A stretch of DNA of 42,787 nt from Candidatus Bathycorpusculum hydrogenotrophicum (GCA_009783705.1 WRCX01000011.1:1-42787), one strand, 5' to 3'; counted from the first letter of the stretch, positions 17,581 to 26,109 are shown. Translations and numbers: made by a program. The notes: generated by a model from the letters alone, not told the origin.

Positions 17581-17868
17581 GTGAGCGAAATGGTTTTTTG
17601 TCAAAGTTGCGGCATGCCCCTTGAAAACCAAGAAACAAAAGGCACAAACAAAGATGGAAACAAATCAGAGGACTACTGCACCTACTGCTACCAAAACGGC
17701 GCCTTTACACAAAACATAACAATGGACGAAATGATCGAAAACAACCTAAAATACCTCGACCAGTGGAACAAAAACAGCGGCCAAAACCTAACAGTAGAAG
17801 AAGCAAGAAAACAACTCAAAGCATATATGCCAAACCTAAAAAGATGGAAACAACAAAAACAACAATAA
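17581..17868 (+). CDS. Small putative zinc-ribbon protein
   Basis: The 95-residue product has FCQSCGMPL and, about 25 residues later, DYCTYCYQNGAF, giving two CxxC zinc knuckles. TMDEMIENNLKYLD and a lysine/glutamine-rich tail follow. The pattern matches the putative zinc-ribbon family seen widely in bacteria and archaea (C-Q-S-C-G-M-P-L ... Y-C-x-Y-C). The function of that family is unknown. Start is GTG; an ATG three codons later is an alternative. It follows the TPR gene by 180 bp on the same strand. Confidence 0.75.
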   Translation: MSEMVFCQSCGMPLENQETKGTNKDGNKSEDYCTYCYQNGAFTQNITMDEMIENNLKYLDQWNKNSGQNLTVEEARKQLKAYMPNLKRWKQQKQQ

Positions 17869-18073
17869 CCACCAACCCACACCCCACAACCACACATTTT
17901 TAAAACCCAACCAACCACAAAACACCCTCTACAAATAAACACCCAGTCAACAGTTGCTTGACTACCACCCCTGTTCTGCTTCAAACACACCTCCAGCCGC
18001 ATGCTACAGATTGCACTACCAGTTCACAACAATCAACACTCATGTTTTTGTGTAGCATATGCGCAAATCATAA

Positions 18074-18640
18074 ATGTCTCCAAGCGCAACCAGAGCAGGG
18101 AATATCATCGTGGTTAATCGAGGTCTCTACGTCGGTAGATTTCAGCCCTTCCACAAAGGACATTTGTGCGCTATTCAAAATGCACTCCAAACCGTAGATG
18201 AACTAATTGTTGTTATCGGTAGCGCCCAATACAGCCACAACAGCCGCAACCCCTTCACCGCCGGAGAAAGACTGGTCATGATTCAACGCGCAGTCACAGA
18301 AGCAAACCTCGATGAAAACAAACTCTGGATCGTGCCGGTTCCCGATGTCCATCTGCACATGCTCTGGGTCAGCGCAGTAGAGGGCTACACACCAAAATTC
18401 AACATCGTCTTCACAAACGAACCCCTCACCCGAAGACTCTTCAGCGAAGCAGGCTACCACGTTATAGACATACCCTTCTTTGACCGAAAAGTCTACATGT
18501 CAACCCTAGTACGAGAAAAAATGATACGCGACGACAACTGGAAAGAATTTGTACCCCCAAGCGTCGCAGAATTCATAACAAACGAAATCGATGGAGTAAA
18601 CCGAGTCAAAGCCATAGCACTAACCGACAAAATAGGCTAA
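18074..18640 (+). CDS. nadM: Nicotinamide-nucleotide adenylyltransferase, archaeal type
   Basis: The 188-residue enzyme transfers AMP from ATP to NMN, forming NAD+. It has RGLYVGRFQPFHKGH, holding the nucleotidyltransferase FHxGH motif (residues 26-30). A later STLVRE stands in the place of the ISSTxxR motif. The central NPFTAGERLVMI is typical of the archaeal NadM family. The chosen ATG adds about 13 residues before the conserved start. A GTG at 18110-18112 would give the usual length and is a realistic alternative. The gene ends convergently with the PrsW-like gene, sharing a CTAA string. Its closeness to a SIR2 NADase is noted in the findings. Confidence 0.9.
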   Translation: MSPSATRAGNIIVVNRGLYVGRFQPFHKGHLCAIQNALQTVDELIVVIGSAQYSHNSRNPFTAGERLVMIQRAVTEANLDENKLWIVPVPDVHLHMLWVSAVEGYTPKFNIVFTNEPLTRRLFSEAGYHVIDIPFFDRKVYMSTLVREKMIRDDNWKEFVPPSVAEFITNEIDGVNRVKAIALTDKIG

Positions 18641-19284
18641 CTCACCACCCGATCCCGCGAGGCGCGATGCCAAACCCGCCAAGCCGTCCAAAAAACAACC
18701 AGCAAAACAAGCAACCCCACACCCCCCGCCAAAAAGCTCACAGATAGGGCGGCAAAAAAGTTATTTATACCATGCAAACTAACAGCAAGCAAATAGTAGG
18801 GCAAAACATTCTTCTTAGCAATCCCATAAGACGTTATAGCGGCACTTGAAGCATGAAAAATCAACCCGCCAATCCGCACCACTGGATCCACTCCCAAGAC
18901 AAAAACATAGAGCACAAACTCTGCAATACCAAACCCCAAACCAATAAGAAGCCCAAGCGTTACAATCGAGCGCTCCGTTTCGCCATGCCGATAAAACAGA
19001 GGAAAAACCTTCGCCAACTCTTCAATAAACGGTGCTAGAACAGCAACCACCAATAAACTGGGCAAATAAGGGTAGATTTGAGCGAAAAAAAGCGTAAACG
19101 GAATACTGACCAAAAACCCGCATGAAAAAAAGAAAATAAACTCCCGCAAACTGGGACGATGCACAGGAATAACACAGGCCGATGGCTGCTCACTTTGATG
19201 CCCCAAAATAAAAACCTCTACAAATAATAGAACTACCCACTTCTTTATCAGCATTACCCACATAAATTCAGTGCGTTTAACCAA
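18637..19284 (-). CDS. PrsW-like intramembrane metalloprotease
   Basis: The 215-residue multi-pass protein carries the motifs of the PrsW/CAAX-like family. APFIEELAKVFPL holds the EExxK motif (about 84-90), GFGIAEFVLY the second motif with an acidic residue in a helix, and FHASSAAITSYG and SLHGINNF the histidine motifs. Bacterial PrsW cleaves anti-sigma factors. Archaeal members have no known substrate. The N-terminal ~45 residues are not conserved-looking, and internal ATG codons at residues 8 and 11 are possible starts. Stop is TAG, overlapping the nadM stop on the other strand. Confidence 0.8.
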   Translation of the reverse strand: MVKRTEFMWVMLIKKWVVLLFVEVFILGHQSEQPSACVIPVHRPSLREFIFFFSCGFLVSIPFTLFFAQIYPYLPSLLVVAVLAPFIEELAKVFPLFYRHGETERSIVTLGLLIGLGFGIAEFVLYVFVLGVDPVVRIGGLIFHASSAAITSYGIAKKNVLPYYLLAVSLHGINNFFAALSVSFLAGGVGLLVLLVVFWTAWRVWHRASRDRVVS

Positions 19285-19474
19285 ATACTAAGACAAAAAA
19301 CAATCAATCGATAATTCTAACAGTTGGACGTTGTATTTGCAAGGTGAAAAATAAACGAAGCAAAACATGCAAACTGCAACGGCAAAACCGGCTATTGACC
19401 CACAGATTGTACTGCAAAGTGCAGGTTTGTCTTCTAGTTTTAGTTATTGATATCTTTCTATAGTGGTTTTAGGG

Positions 19475-20215
19475 TTAGTAATAGTCGGATAGTGTTTTGA
19501 TTTCAGGTGTATAGTCCATAACACCTAGCATGTAAGTGGGATGTTTTTCTAGTTCTATGTCGCTTGTGTATGGTGTTTTTGTGTGGCGAAGGATGATGTC
19601 TGCTTTTGCGGTGGTTATTTCTTGTAAGGTTCGGGTTCTTGAGTTGTTCTCATGGGGGAGGTTTGTTGCAATTATGATTATGCCTTGTTTTTTTGCAAAG
19701 TTGGAGAGGTGGTTTATGATTTGATTGTAGGCAGCTCTTGCTTCGTGGTCATCCACATTTGCAGTTAAGAAGGGACATATAAGATCAGAGATTACTACAA
19801 GTTTGGCCTCTGATTTTTTTATGATTTGTTCAAGTTCAGCTATTATGAGCCAATGCAATCGATAAGCAGTGTAGGCTCGCAAAGTTTGGATTTGCTCTAA
19901 TGCTTCTTTGGGTTCGCGTTGTTGTTGGTGTTCGGCTGCTTGGTAAATAGCGGGCAGAGTGGAACTGTTTGCAGCATCGATAAAAACTACGCTGCTCTCT
20001 AATCCGCCTTGTTCTATGGGCAGACCAGCTCGGAGGCAAAGTTGGGCCATTATGTTGGTTATTGTTTGAGAGCCATAAAGAACAGCAAAGTCTCCTGTTT
20101 GAAATGCTGGAAAAAGCTCATCTAGCTGTGGACTATCAAAGGTTAGGCGTAGCTTGGTTGTTGTTTGGGGTCTTGTTTGTTGCATCAGTTTTTGGAGTGT
20201 TACTAGTTTTTGCAT
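19475..20215 (-). CDS. RecA/RadA-fold protein with degenerate Walker A
   Basis: The 246-residue protein has the outline of a RecA/KaiC core. A Walker B-like KLVVISDLI lies near 138-146, followed by a strand and QGIIIIATNLPHENNSRTRTL, as in the L2/Q-motif region of Rad51 relatives. DIILRHTKT stands where the C-terminal beta strands of archaeal RadA paralogues lie. The expected P-loop at residues 48-55 reads GSQTITNI and lacks the GK[ST] lysine, so ATP hydrolysis by this protein alone is doubtful. Such paralogues often act as mediator subunits. I infer a recombination-mediator-like or regulatory role. Stop is TAA. Confidence 0.55.
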   Translation of the reverse strand: MQKLVTLQKLMQQTRPQTTTKLRLTFDSPQLDELFPAFQTGDFAVLYGSQTITNIMAQLCLRAGLPIEQGGLESSVVFIDAANSSTLPAIYQAAEHQQQREPKEALEQIQTLRAYTAYRLHWLIIAELEQIIKKSEAKLVVISDLICPFLTANVDDHEARAAYNQIINHLSNFAKKQGIIIIATNLPHENNSRTRTLQEITTAKADIILRHTKTPYTSDIELEKHPTYMLGVMDYTPEIKTLSDYY

Positions 20216-20364
20216 TGCGCTTCACAAAACTCGTTACGGCGGTTTTATCTATTTAAAGCATCGACGAAACAACCTTTCTCAACAGGGGAGGGGTCACTGA
20301 AAATGAACAAAACACCCAACAACAAAACAACCCATAACAGCACACAAAAAACAGCCAATATATC

Positions 20365-20375
20365 AAATATATAAG
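20365..20375 (+). promoter_or_regulatory. TATA-like box before the beta-helix gene
   Basis: AAATATATAAG is a good archaeal TATA match. It predicts a transcript start near 20400, which leaves about 85 nt before the first usual start codon at 20485 and supports translation starting further upstream. Confidence 0.4.
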
Positions 20376-20484
20376 CGCTTGTCAATATTCTATACTGGCT
20401 GGTGTCTGTATAACTGAAAATATTAAACCCAAATCGAATTCTTATAATAGAAAATTTACTATCATCAGCATTTTTTCGCTGCTT

Positions 20485-21705
20485 GTGTTGCTGGGTTTAG
20501 CTCTATTTATTTATGCACAAATAGACACTGAGACCCTTACGGCAGAGGGTGAGACATACGTGAGAACTGAAGTGGAACTAAGAAATGCCGTTAAGGATTC
20601 CGCAAAAGGGACTGCGGTTGTTATTGTTTTGGGCAGACATATTAATTTGACTAAAACAACACTCACCATCCCTTCTGGAGCAAAGATCACCTTGAGAAGT
20701 AACAAAGAGGCAACAAAAAAGGAAGGAGTTGAATTTTTTAGGTTATCAGGAGTTGAGGATGAAAGCACCCTTACTGTTGAGACAGGTGGATTGTTGAACC
20801 TTGAGGGCATTATTGTAACCCACAATAAAGGAGCCTACGGATGGGGAGTAGATGTTAATCCCGGGGGCACTCTAACCATGATTGATGGCGAGATCTCAAA
20901 CAACACCGCAGGAATAGGCGGCGGCATATACAATCAGGGGAATTTCAGTTTATCTGGCGGCACAATTACCCAAAACACCGCTGAAGAAGGCGCCGGCGTA
21001 TACAACGGCAACAACGCAACACCAGATAGGGCCAACTTTACTATGTCGGGTGGTGAAATATCCAACAACATCGCCAACCGAGGAGGCGGCGGGGTAGATA
21101 ACTGCGGTAGCTGCATCTTTAGTTTGACAGGCGGAGTGATTTCAGGCAACACCGCTAAGCAGGGTGGCGGCGGCGTAAACAACCACCATAGCGGCATATT
21201 TTATTTAATAGATGGAATAATTTCGGGCAACATTGCTAACTGGGGTGGGGGTGTGAATATTTGGGGCGGCGAATTTATCATGTCTGGCGGTGAGATATCA
21301 AACAACACAGCCACAAATATCGCCTCGGGCGGCGGAGGAGTTGCTTTTGACGGCTCTAGATTCAACATGACGGGCGGAATAATTTCAAACAACAGAGCCC
21401 TAAACGGAGGCGGCATGTACACCAGCAACGGTGAGGTATGGTTGTTAGGCGGAGAGATCGCCAATAACGTCGCATCAAACAACGGCGGGGGAGCGTTTGT
21501 TGGAAATCTATGGGGGTTCTATGTTTATGATGGGGTGGTATTTTCCAATAACCAGGCGGTAGCAGCATACAACAGACATCCCCAAGACAACGAAGTATAC
21601 CATACACAAATAGGTTCAAAGGTAGTTTGGACGGCACCGTTTAGACAGGGCTATAACAACTATGACATAAGCTACACAAACGGAACACTAGCCAGTTTAA
21701 AATAG
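20485..21705 (+). CDS. Surface right-handed beta-helix protein with GG-x-ISNNTA repeats
   Basis: The product of at least 406 residues contains about ten repeats of the form MSGGEISNNTA--GGGGV, as in polymorphic outer-membrane-protein and pectate-lyase-like beta-helices. The repeats follow a stretch around GAKITLRS that caps such helices. The first usual start is GTG at 20485. It cuts through a hydrophobic signal peptide whose charged and hydrophobic parts (RKFTIISIFSLL) are encoded upstream from 20449 without any ATG, GTG or TTG. The true start is therefore noncanonical, lost, or hidden by a sequence error. There is no C-terminal anchor. Stop is TAG. Function is probably adhesion or glycan binding. 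Confidence 0.7.
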   Translation: MLLGLALFIYAQIDTETLTAEGETYVRTEVELRNAVKDSAKGTAVVIVLGRHINLTKTTLTIPSGAKITLRSNKEATKKEGVEFFRLSGVEDESTLTVETGGLLNLEGIIVTHNKGAYGWGVDVNPGGTLTMIDGEISNNTAGIGGGIYNQGNFSLSGGTITQNTAEEGAGVYNGNNATPDRANFTMSGGEISNNIANRGGGGVDNCGSCIFSLTGGVISGNTAKQGGGGVNNHHSGIFYLIDGIISGNIANWGGGVNIWGGEFIMSGGEISNNTATNIASGGGGVAFDGSRFNMTGGIISNNRALNGGGMYTSNGEVWLLGGEIANNVASNNGGGAFVGNLWGFYVYDGVVFSNNQAVAAYNRHPQDNEVYHTQIGSKVVWTAPFRQGYNNYDISYTNGTLASLK

Positions 21706-21802
21706 CACAAACTACCAGATGCATAGCTTCACCGAGGTTAAATCAATTATGTGCTGACAGTAATGCAAGTTTAATGGCCGAATTTATAAAAGAAAAGGCA
21801 GT

Positions 21803-21831
21803 CTGTTGTTCGCAACAGTTAATTTTTTTTT
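21803..21831 (+). terminator. Intrinsic-type terminator with UUCG tetraloop
   Basis: CTGTTG and CAACAG form a perfect six-pair stem closed by a TTCG loop, followed by TTAA and a run of nine or more T residues. It lies about 100 bp after the beta-helix gene and just before the convergent truD end. Archaeal termination usually needs only T-runs, so a stable hairpin is unusual. Confidence 0.6.
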
Positions 21832-21869
21832 CGGAATTTAGAGGTAAATGTAGGATCAACGCGCAGGGT

Positions 21870-23264
21870 TTAGAAGCCTGCGTTGAGGGGGTTAATGGGT
21901 TTCATGAGTTCTCTTAGGTATACTGTGGCATAGCTTCCGCGCAGGAGCATAAAGCTAAGGGTTATTGAGTCGGGGTTGGGGTTATTTTTCTGGGTGAAAT
22001 TTTTTAGGGGTGTGGTGGTTGTGCGTAAGCTACCTCTGCCGCTTATCCTAGACAGTGGGTTGGATTGGAGGTTTTCGGGTTCAAGACCTTCTTGTTTTAG
22101 GATGGTCTGTTCGATTTCGCCCATGATACCGCTTGAGAGTTTTTGTTTAAAGCCCCAAAGCGGTAGAGCTACGCGCATTTTGCCTGCTTTGAGTGCTTCA
22201 TTAATCTGGTTGATGTTTTGGGGGGTGACGATTTTTTCTGCAGTTGTCAAAGGTAGGCCTGTTCGTTCGATGTTGACTACAAAGTCGCCTTCTTGGGCGA
22301 TGTTTAGGGGCAGGTCGTGGTTGATGCGTGCACTAAGAAAGCGGTTAAACAGATAGGATTGATGCGCTTGGACAAAGAGTGCTTGGAGTTTGGGGGGTAG
22401 GCGTTGGAAGGCTCCGGTGAAGTCTTGGGGGTTTTCGGCTAGGTGGTTTAGCATGAGTTTTTCGTAGCGGAGTTGTTTGGGAAAAGTTTGGGCGGCTTGT
22501 TTGAAATTGTTTGTTTCTTGTAATTCTTGGCGGGATTGGCGGGATTGGGGGTGTTCGTGGGGGCTGGGGTTTGCTAGAAACGTTAGGGCGGCTTCTTCTA
22601 TTTTGCCCTCAAGCAGGGCTTTGCCGACTAGGTGGGTTATGGGACGGGTGGTGCCGAAGCGTTGGTGGCCAAAAAAGTTGGGGATGCCACCTATGAGGGT
22701 TAGTTCTTGGGTGGTTTGCTCGATTTGTTCTTTAACTTCTGTTGGGGGGGTGGTTAGGTTTTTGATGGTTATGGTAAAATTGTTACCTAAGAGGTAGAAC
22801 AAGGAGAGCATTTCGCGTATGTAGCCGATGGGGTGTATTTGGGCGTCTTTGAGTTCGAGTTGAGTGAGGTTTTCTGGGTGGATGTTTTCTATGGTGAGGT
22901 GTTGGGCGGTTAGGGCTTTGGCGTCTTTTATGCCGGCGAATTGTATTTGGGCTTGGGTTATGTTTAGGGCTTTGGCTAAATTTTTGATAGCCGTAAAGGT
23001 ATCCCAGTTACGCTTAACAAGACTACAGAGCAGATAACGTTGGCGCTGTGCCGTTGTTGTTGGGGTAGGAGTGGGAGTGGAGATGGAAGTGGAGCCTAAG
23101 GCTTTGTTTGGGACGTCGCCTGTTATGCTGGCTTTGGAGCCATCGACTAAGAGTTCTTCGACAATGAAATCATCTGCGGTTGTTTTGATGGTTCCGCCTA
23201 TGCCAGATGTTTTGGTGGCGTAGACTTCCATACCTAAGAGTTTATCAAGCTCAGAAACACTCAA
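21870..23264 (-). CDS. truD: tRNA pseudouridine synthase D
   Basis: The 464-residue enzyme makes pseudouridine 13 in tRNA. It has FAGIKDAKALTAQ with the catalytic aspartate at residue 114, NFFGHQRFG (about 200) and the C-terminal IMGEIEQTIL. The N-terminus VSELDKLLGMEVYATKTSG agrees with archaeal TruD. An insertion at about residues 48-75 is rich in Ser, Thr and Pro and is encoded by a G/T-rich microsatellite-like stretch; it is unusual in this family. The start is TTG, with AGGTTGAT about 7 nt upstream; an ATG 11 codons later is possible. The same frame is open back to the TAG stop of the preceding pth2 gene. Stop is TAA. Confidence 0.9.
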   Translation of the reverse strand: MSVSELDKLLGMEVYATKTSGIGGTIKTTADDFIVEELLVDGSKASITGDVPNKALGSTSISTPTPTPTTTAQRQRYLLCSLVKRNWDTFTAIKNLAKALNITQAQIQFAGIKDAKALTAQHLTIENIHPENLTQLELKDAQIHPIGYIREMLSLFYLLGNNFTITIKNLTTPPTEVKEQIEQTTQELTLIGGIPNFFGHQRFGTTRPITHLVGKALLEGKIEEAALTFLANPSPHEHPQSRQSRQELQETNNFKQAAQTFPKQLRYEKLMLNHLAENPQDFTGAFQRLPPKLQALFVQAHQSYLFNRFLSARINHDLPLNIAQEGDFVVNIERTGLPLTTAEKIVTPQNINQINEALKAGKMRVALPLWGFKQKLSSGIMGEIEQTILKQEGLEPENLQSNPLSRISGRGSLRTTTTPLKNFTQKNNPNPDSITLSFMLLRGSYATVYLRELMKPINPLNAGF

Positions 23265-23279
23265 AAAGTTATCAACCTG

Positions 23280-23645
23280 CTACAATAGTTTAAGCTGTCC
23301 GGTTAGACGATCAATTTTTTGGGCTGGGGCAGGGCCGATACCCAGACAGGTGATAGAGCCTTCGGGGATTTGGGTTAAGCCGCGATCAACAATCAAAGCG
23401 TGAGGTAAACCTAAATCTTCAGCGGCTTCTTCAAGCTCACAGAGCTCTTTCTCAGTGGGAACTTTTAGAGCAACTTTTTTTTGACCCTCAAACAACCAAG
23501 CATCCCACCACTTCTTATGATGAACAAAAGCATCCTGCGCAGCAGAGATAGCCGCATGACCAGCTTGAGCGGCGATTTTGCCTTTACCCATCTGCAAATC
23601 CATACGAAAGACAATAACCTGTTTGTATTCAAATTCATCAGACAT
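23280..23645 (-). CDS. pth2: Peptidyl-tRNA hydrolase, archaeal/eukaryotic type
   Basis: The 121-residue enzyme releases peptides from stalled peptidyl-tRNA. It has the full Pth2 pattern: VIVFRMDLQMGKGKIAAQAGHA, the KVALKVPTEKEL segment, GLPHALIVDRGLTQI, and the C-terminal GPAPAQKIDRLTGQLKLL, which is the normal family end. The ATG start is clear. The stop is TAG and is followed in the same frame by truD 15 nt later, so the two form an operon. Confidence 0.93.
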   Translation of the reverse strand: MSDEFEYKQVIVFRMDLQMGKGKIAAQAGHAAISAAQDAFVHHKKWWDAWLFEGQKKVALKVPTEKELCELEEAAEDLGLPHALIVDRGLTQIPEGSITCLGIGPAPAQKIDRLTGQLKLL

Positions 23646-23833
23646 GAAGGTTCCAGTTCCTAGTTAACACCCGAGATTTTAAGGCTTTGCAAACATCAAA
23701 CATACTAATGCTGGATCATGCGAAGAGACAACCTAATTCCAAGAGTAAAAAAATATATACGTGCATTTTGTTAACAAAAAGAAAAGGGAACTTGCTTTTC
23801 TTGCTGGTTGGGTATCATCGATATCTTGTGTGT

Positions 23834-24499
23834 TTAGGTGTTTTCGGTGTCTTCGGGGAAGAGGCGTTTGTCGATATCATTTGTTTGGTGTTTGGCGGGG
23901 TCGTCTAGGGATGATTGGATGCGGTCAGATTCGGTTGTTGTTGTGGTGGTGCGTTTTTCGATTGTGTCTTGGGGGCGGCGGTTTATGTCCTCGGAGTAGG
24001 TTCGTTGGGTGTTTTGTGTTGTGGAGGGTTGGTGTGTTTCATCGGTTGTGTAGCTACGTCTTTGGTGTGCTTGTTCGGGGTTGGTGTGGCCGTGGATGTC
24101 TTGTGTTGGGTGGTGGTAACGGTTGTGTCGGGAGTGGTAGACTGCCCAGGCTATCAGTAGTATGGCTATTAGGGCGATTAGGCCTCCGATCAGCCAGCCC
24201 CACATGCCCCAATTAACGCCTCCCACTCCAGTTGTTGGGGAGACTGTTGGGGTTGTCATTGTTGGAGTTGGAGTCCCTGTATGGGTTTGGTTTGGTGTGG
24301 GAGAAGCTGTGGGATTGTGGGTTCCGGTGGGTTCAGAGGTTGGATGGTGGGTTCCAGTAGGAATAGAGGTGGGATGTTCGGTGGGCAGAGGAGTGGATAT
24401 GTCTTGGCTTTGAACAAACAGGTTTCCAGCAGTGAATGCCGCCAACACTAGTAGAGACATCAGCACTGTCAAAGCTAAAGATTTTTGAATTTTAGCCAT
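23834..24499 (-). CDS. Pro/Thr-rich single-span membrane protein
   Basis: The 221-residue protein starts at the ATG at 24497-24499, chosen because AAGGAGAAA lies about 7 nt upstream. It has a signal peptide (MAKIQKSLALTV onward). An exported stalk of about 70 residues made of P-T-G-T-H and E-P-T repeats follows, then one membrane helix (WGWLIGGLIALIAILLIAWAVY), then a cytoplasmic tail of about 100 residues rich in His, Gln, Thr and Arg. The stalk suggests O-glycosylation. No catalytic motif is visible. The tail is longer than in typical anchored proteins and may bind something inside the cell. Confidence 0.7.
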   Translation of the reverse strand: MAKIQKSLALTVLMSLLVLAAFTAGNLFVQSQDISTPLPTEHPTSIPTGTHHPTSEPTGTHNPTASPTPNQTHTGTPTPTMTTPTVSPTTGVGGVNWGMWGWLIGGLIALIAILLIAWAVYHSRHNRYHHPTQDIHGHTNPEQAHQRRSYTTDETHQPSTTQNTQRTYSEDINRRPQDTIEKRTTTTTTESDRIQSSLDDPAKHQTNDIDKRLFPEDTENT

Positions 24500-24762
24500 C
24501 AAAATTTCTCCTTGATAGCTGTTCATAACAAAAACAACATATTTAATTTATGTGACTGCATCAACACAACAAATAATCAAACATATAAAAATAAAAACCG
24601 CCAACTAGAACATAAAATTTTATCTTTTAACAACCCCTAAACCAAACCTCAACACACAACTAACCACATCACACCGCACAAACTCCAGGCAAAACAGACA
24701 AACAAACCACAAACAAAAAATCAGAAACCATTGTTGGTTGATATGCGATGGTATGGCAGTGT

Positions 24763-24967
24763 TTAAAAATAAATCCACAATGAATCACAATTGATTCGAC
24801 CATATGCATCTAATACTTCTTTAGCTTCATCAGTTAACCGATTTAGATAAATGGATTAAGAGTTCAATAGTGCCTTTACTTACCCCAATCTTCTCAGCAG
24901 TTGCTACAATAAACGTGACAGGAGAAGCCTTGGTTTCAAGATAGGCCATCCGAATAATTCGGCTCAT
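24763..24967 (-). pseudogene. Decayed gene with a helix-turn-helix-like segment
   Basis: From an ATG at 24965-24967 the minus strand encodes about 45 residues, including ATAEKIGVSKGTIELLIHL. They stop at a TGA at 24830-24832. If one extra base near 24840 is removed, the frame continues LTDEAKEVLDAYGRIN to a TAA at 24763-24765. The A-x-K-x-G-V-S-x-G-T-I pattern is helix-turn-helix-like. Upstream bases to about 25080 contain further short open pieces in shifted frames. I cannot name the family; a ParB-like or regulator origin is possible. The rest of 24500-25206 shows no other gene. Confidence 0.45.
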
Positions 24968-25206
24968 AAATCGTATCTTCTAAGATATCACTTTCTCTTT
25001 GTTCTATTCGTTCTTACTTTATGCCATTTTCCAGCCGCTTGTACCTCGCCCTGTTTCGTCTTGTCTTTGACGACGAATATGAATAGACTTACACATATCT
25101 CAATATTTTACTGACTGTTAAATAAAACTTAACGGCAATCCATAAGAAAACTGTTGCTTACTGAAACAAAAAAAGATTGATGTTGTTATTTTAAACTCAC
25201 ATCATA

Positions 25207-26100
25207 CTATGCAGGTGTAACGCGACCTTCACCGATGACATTATTATTGTCATCTACATCGAAGCTCACTATGTAGGAACCGTCAAGTCCGTCAAAAGTA
25301 AATGCCTTTGACGAGAAAGTACCGCTATTTCCACGGGTTCGTACGCTAATATCAGTTTTAGTTGCCGCTAATTCTCCGTTAAGATATGCTTTAATTGTAC
25401 ACACAATTTCATTATCGCCATCTTGCGTATCGTTGGTAACTGTCACTGTAAATTCGGGCGTTTCGGGCACACCTGTTGCTGGAATGATTTTTGTAAAGGT
25501 CTCGCCGCAACGAGTACATACGAAAGTTTTATAGCCGGCTTCAGTAGGAGACGCGGGTTGGCCTTCTTTAAAGACGAAGTTGTGGCCAAGTTTCTTTATT
25601 GGTTCTTGGATTTCCTCACCGTGGTTTTTGCACTGCAATAGTTTATAGCCGGCCTGTGTGCACGTGGGCTCTACACCACCCTCTATTTCGACAAACTCAC
25701 ATTTGAGACCAGAACCGTCAATAATATCAGGGGTTCCGCCTTTACCGATTTCATTTCCTTGAATACCCACAAATATTGTGTAACCGCCTATCTTAACAGG
25801 AGGCTGTTCAGCAACATTACCTGTGCCATAGCCAGTCAAGGGTCCGCTCACAAGAGTCTGAACGTCATCTACGTACACCGCTACGTAAAGTAACAAAGTG
25901 TCACCGTTACCAATAGTATCAAAAGTAAGTAACACATTGTGACTATTGCCATCATCATCGGTAAATGTGTCCGCTAATTCCCAATGTGTGGTGGTATTTG
26001 GTGCCGCGTTTGCTGTTGGTGCAATTGTTGCAAAACAACCAATAACAAGCACAAACGCCACAAATATAGATATCATATTTTTTTGCATTTTAGTTTTCAT
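25207..26100 (-). CDS. Secreted protein with cysteine-rich bacterial-type surface repeats
   Basis: The ~297-residue protein starts at the ATG at 26098-26100, preceded by AGGTGA. A signal peptide (MKTKMQKNMISIFVAFV onward) ends near TANAAPN. The central region has two units of the form CTQAGYK--QCKNHGEE-IQEP-KKLGHNF and SPTEAGYKTFVCTRCGETFTK-IIPATG. These are typical of large surface proteins of gut Firmicutes, where the paired cysteines probably bind metal or form disulfides. The C-terminal ~85 residues look like a beta-sandwich. No membrane anchor is present. Stop is TAG. The bacterial-type repeat suggests acquisition by transfer. Function is unknown. Confidence 0.7.
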   Translation of the reverse strand: MKTKMQKNMISIFVAFVLVIGCFATIAPTANAAPNTTTHWELADTFTDDDGNSHNVLLTFDTIGNGDTLLLYVAVYVDDVQTLVSGPLTGYGTGNVAEQPPVKIGGYTIFVGIQGNEIGKGGTPDIIDGSGLKCEFVEIEGGVEPTCTQAGYKLLQCKNHGEEIQEPIKKLGHNFVFKEGQPASPTEAGYKTFVCTRCGETFTKIIPATGVPETPEFTVTVTNDTQDGDNEIVCTIKAYLNGELAATKTDISVRTRGNSGTFSSKAFTFDGLDGSYIVSFDVDDNNNVIGEGRVTPA

Positions 26101-26109
26101 AATATTCAC

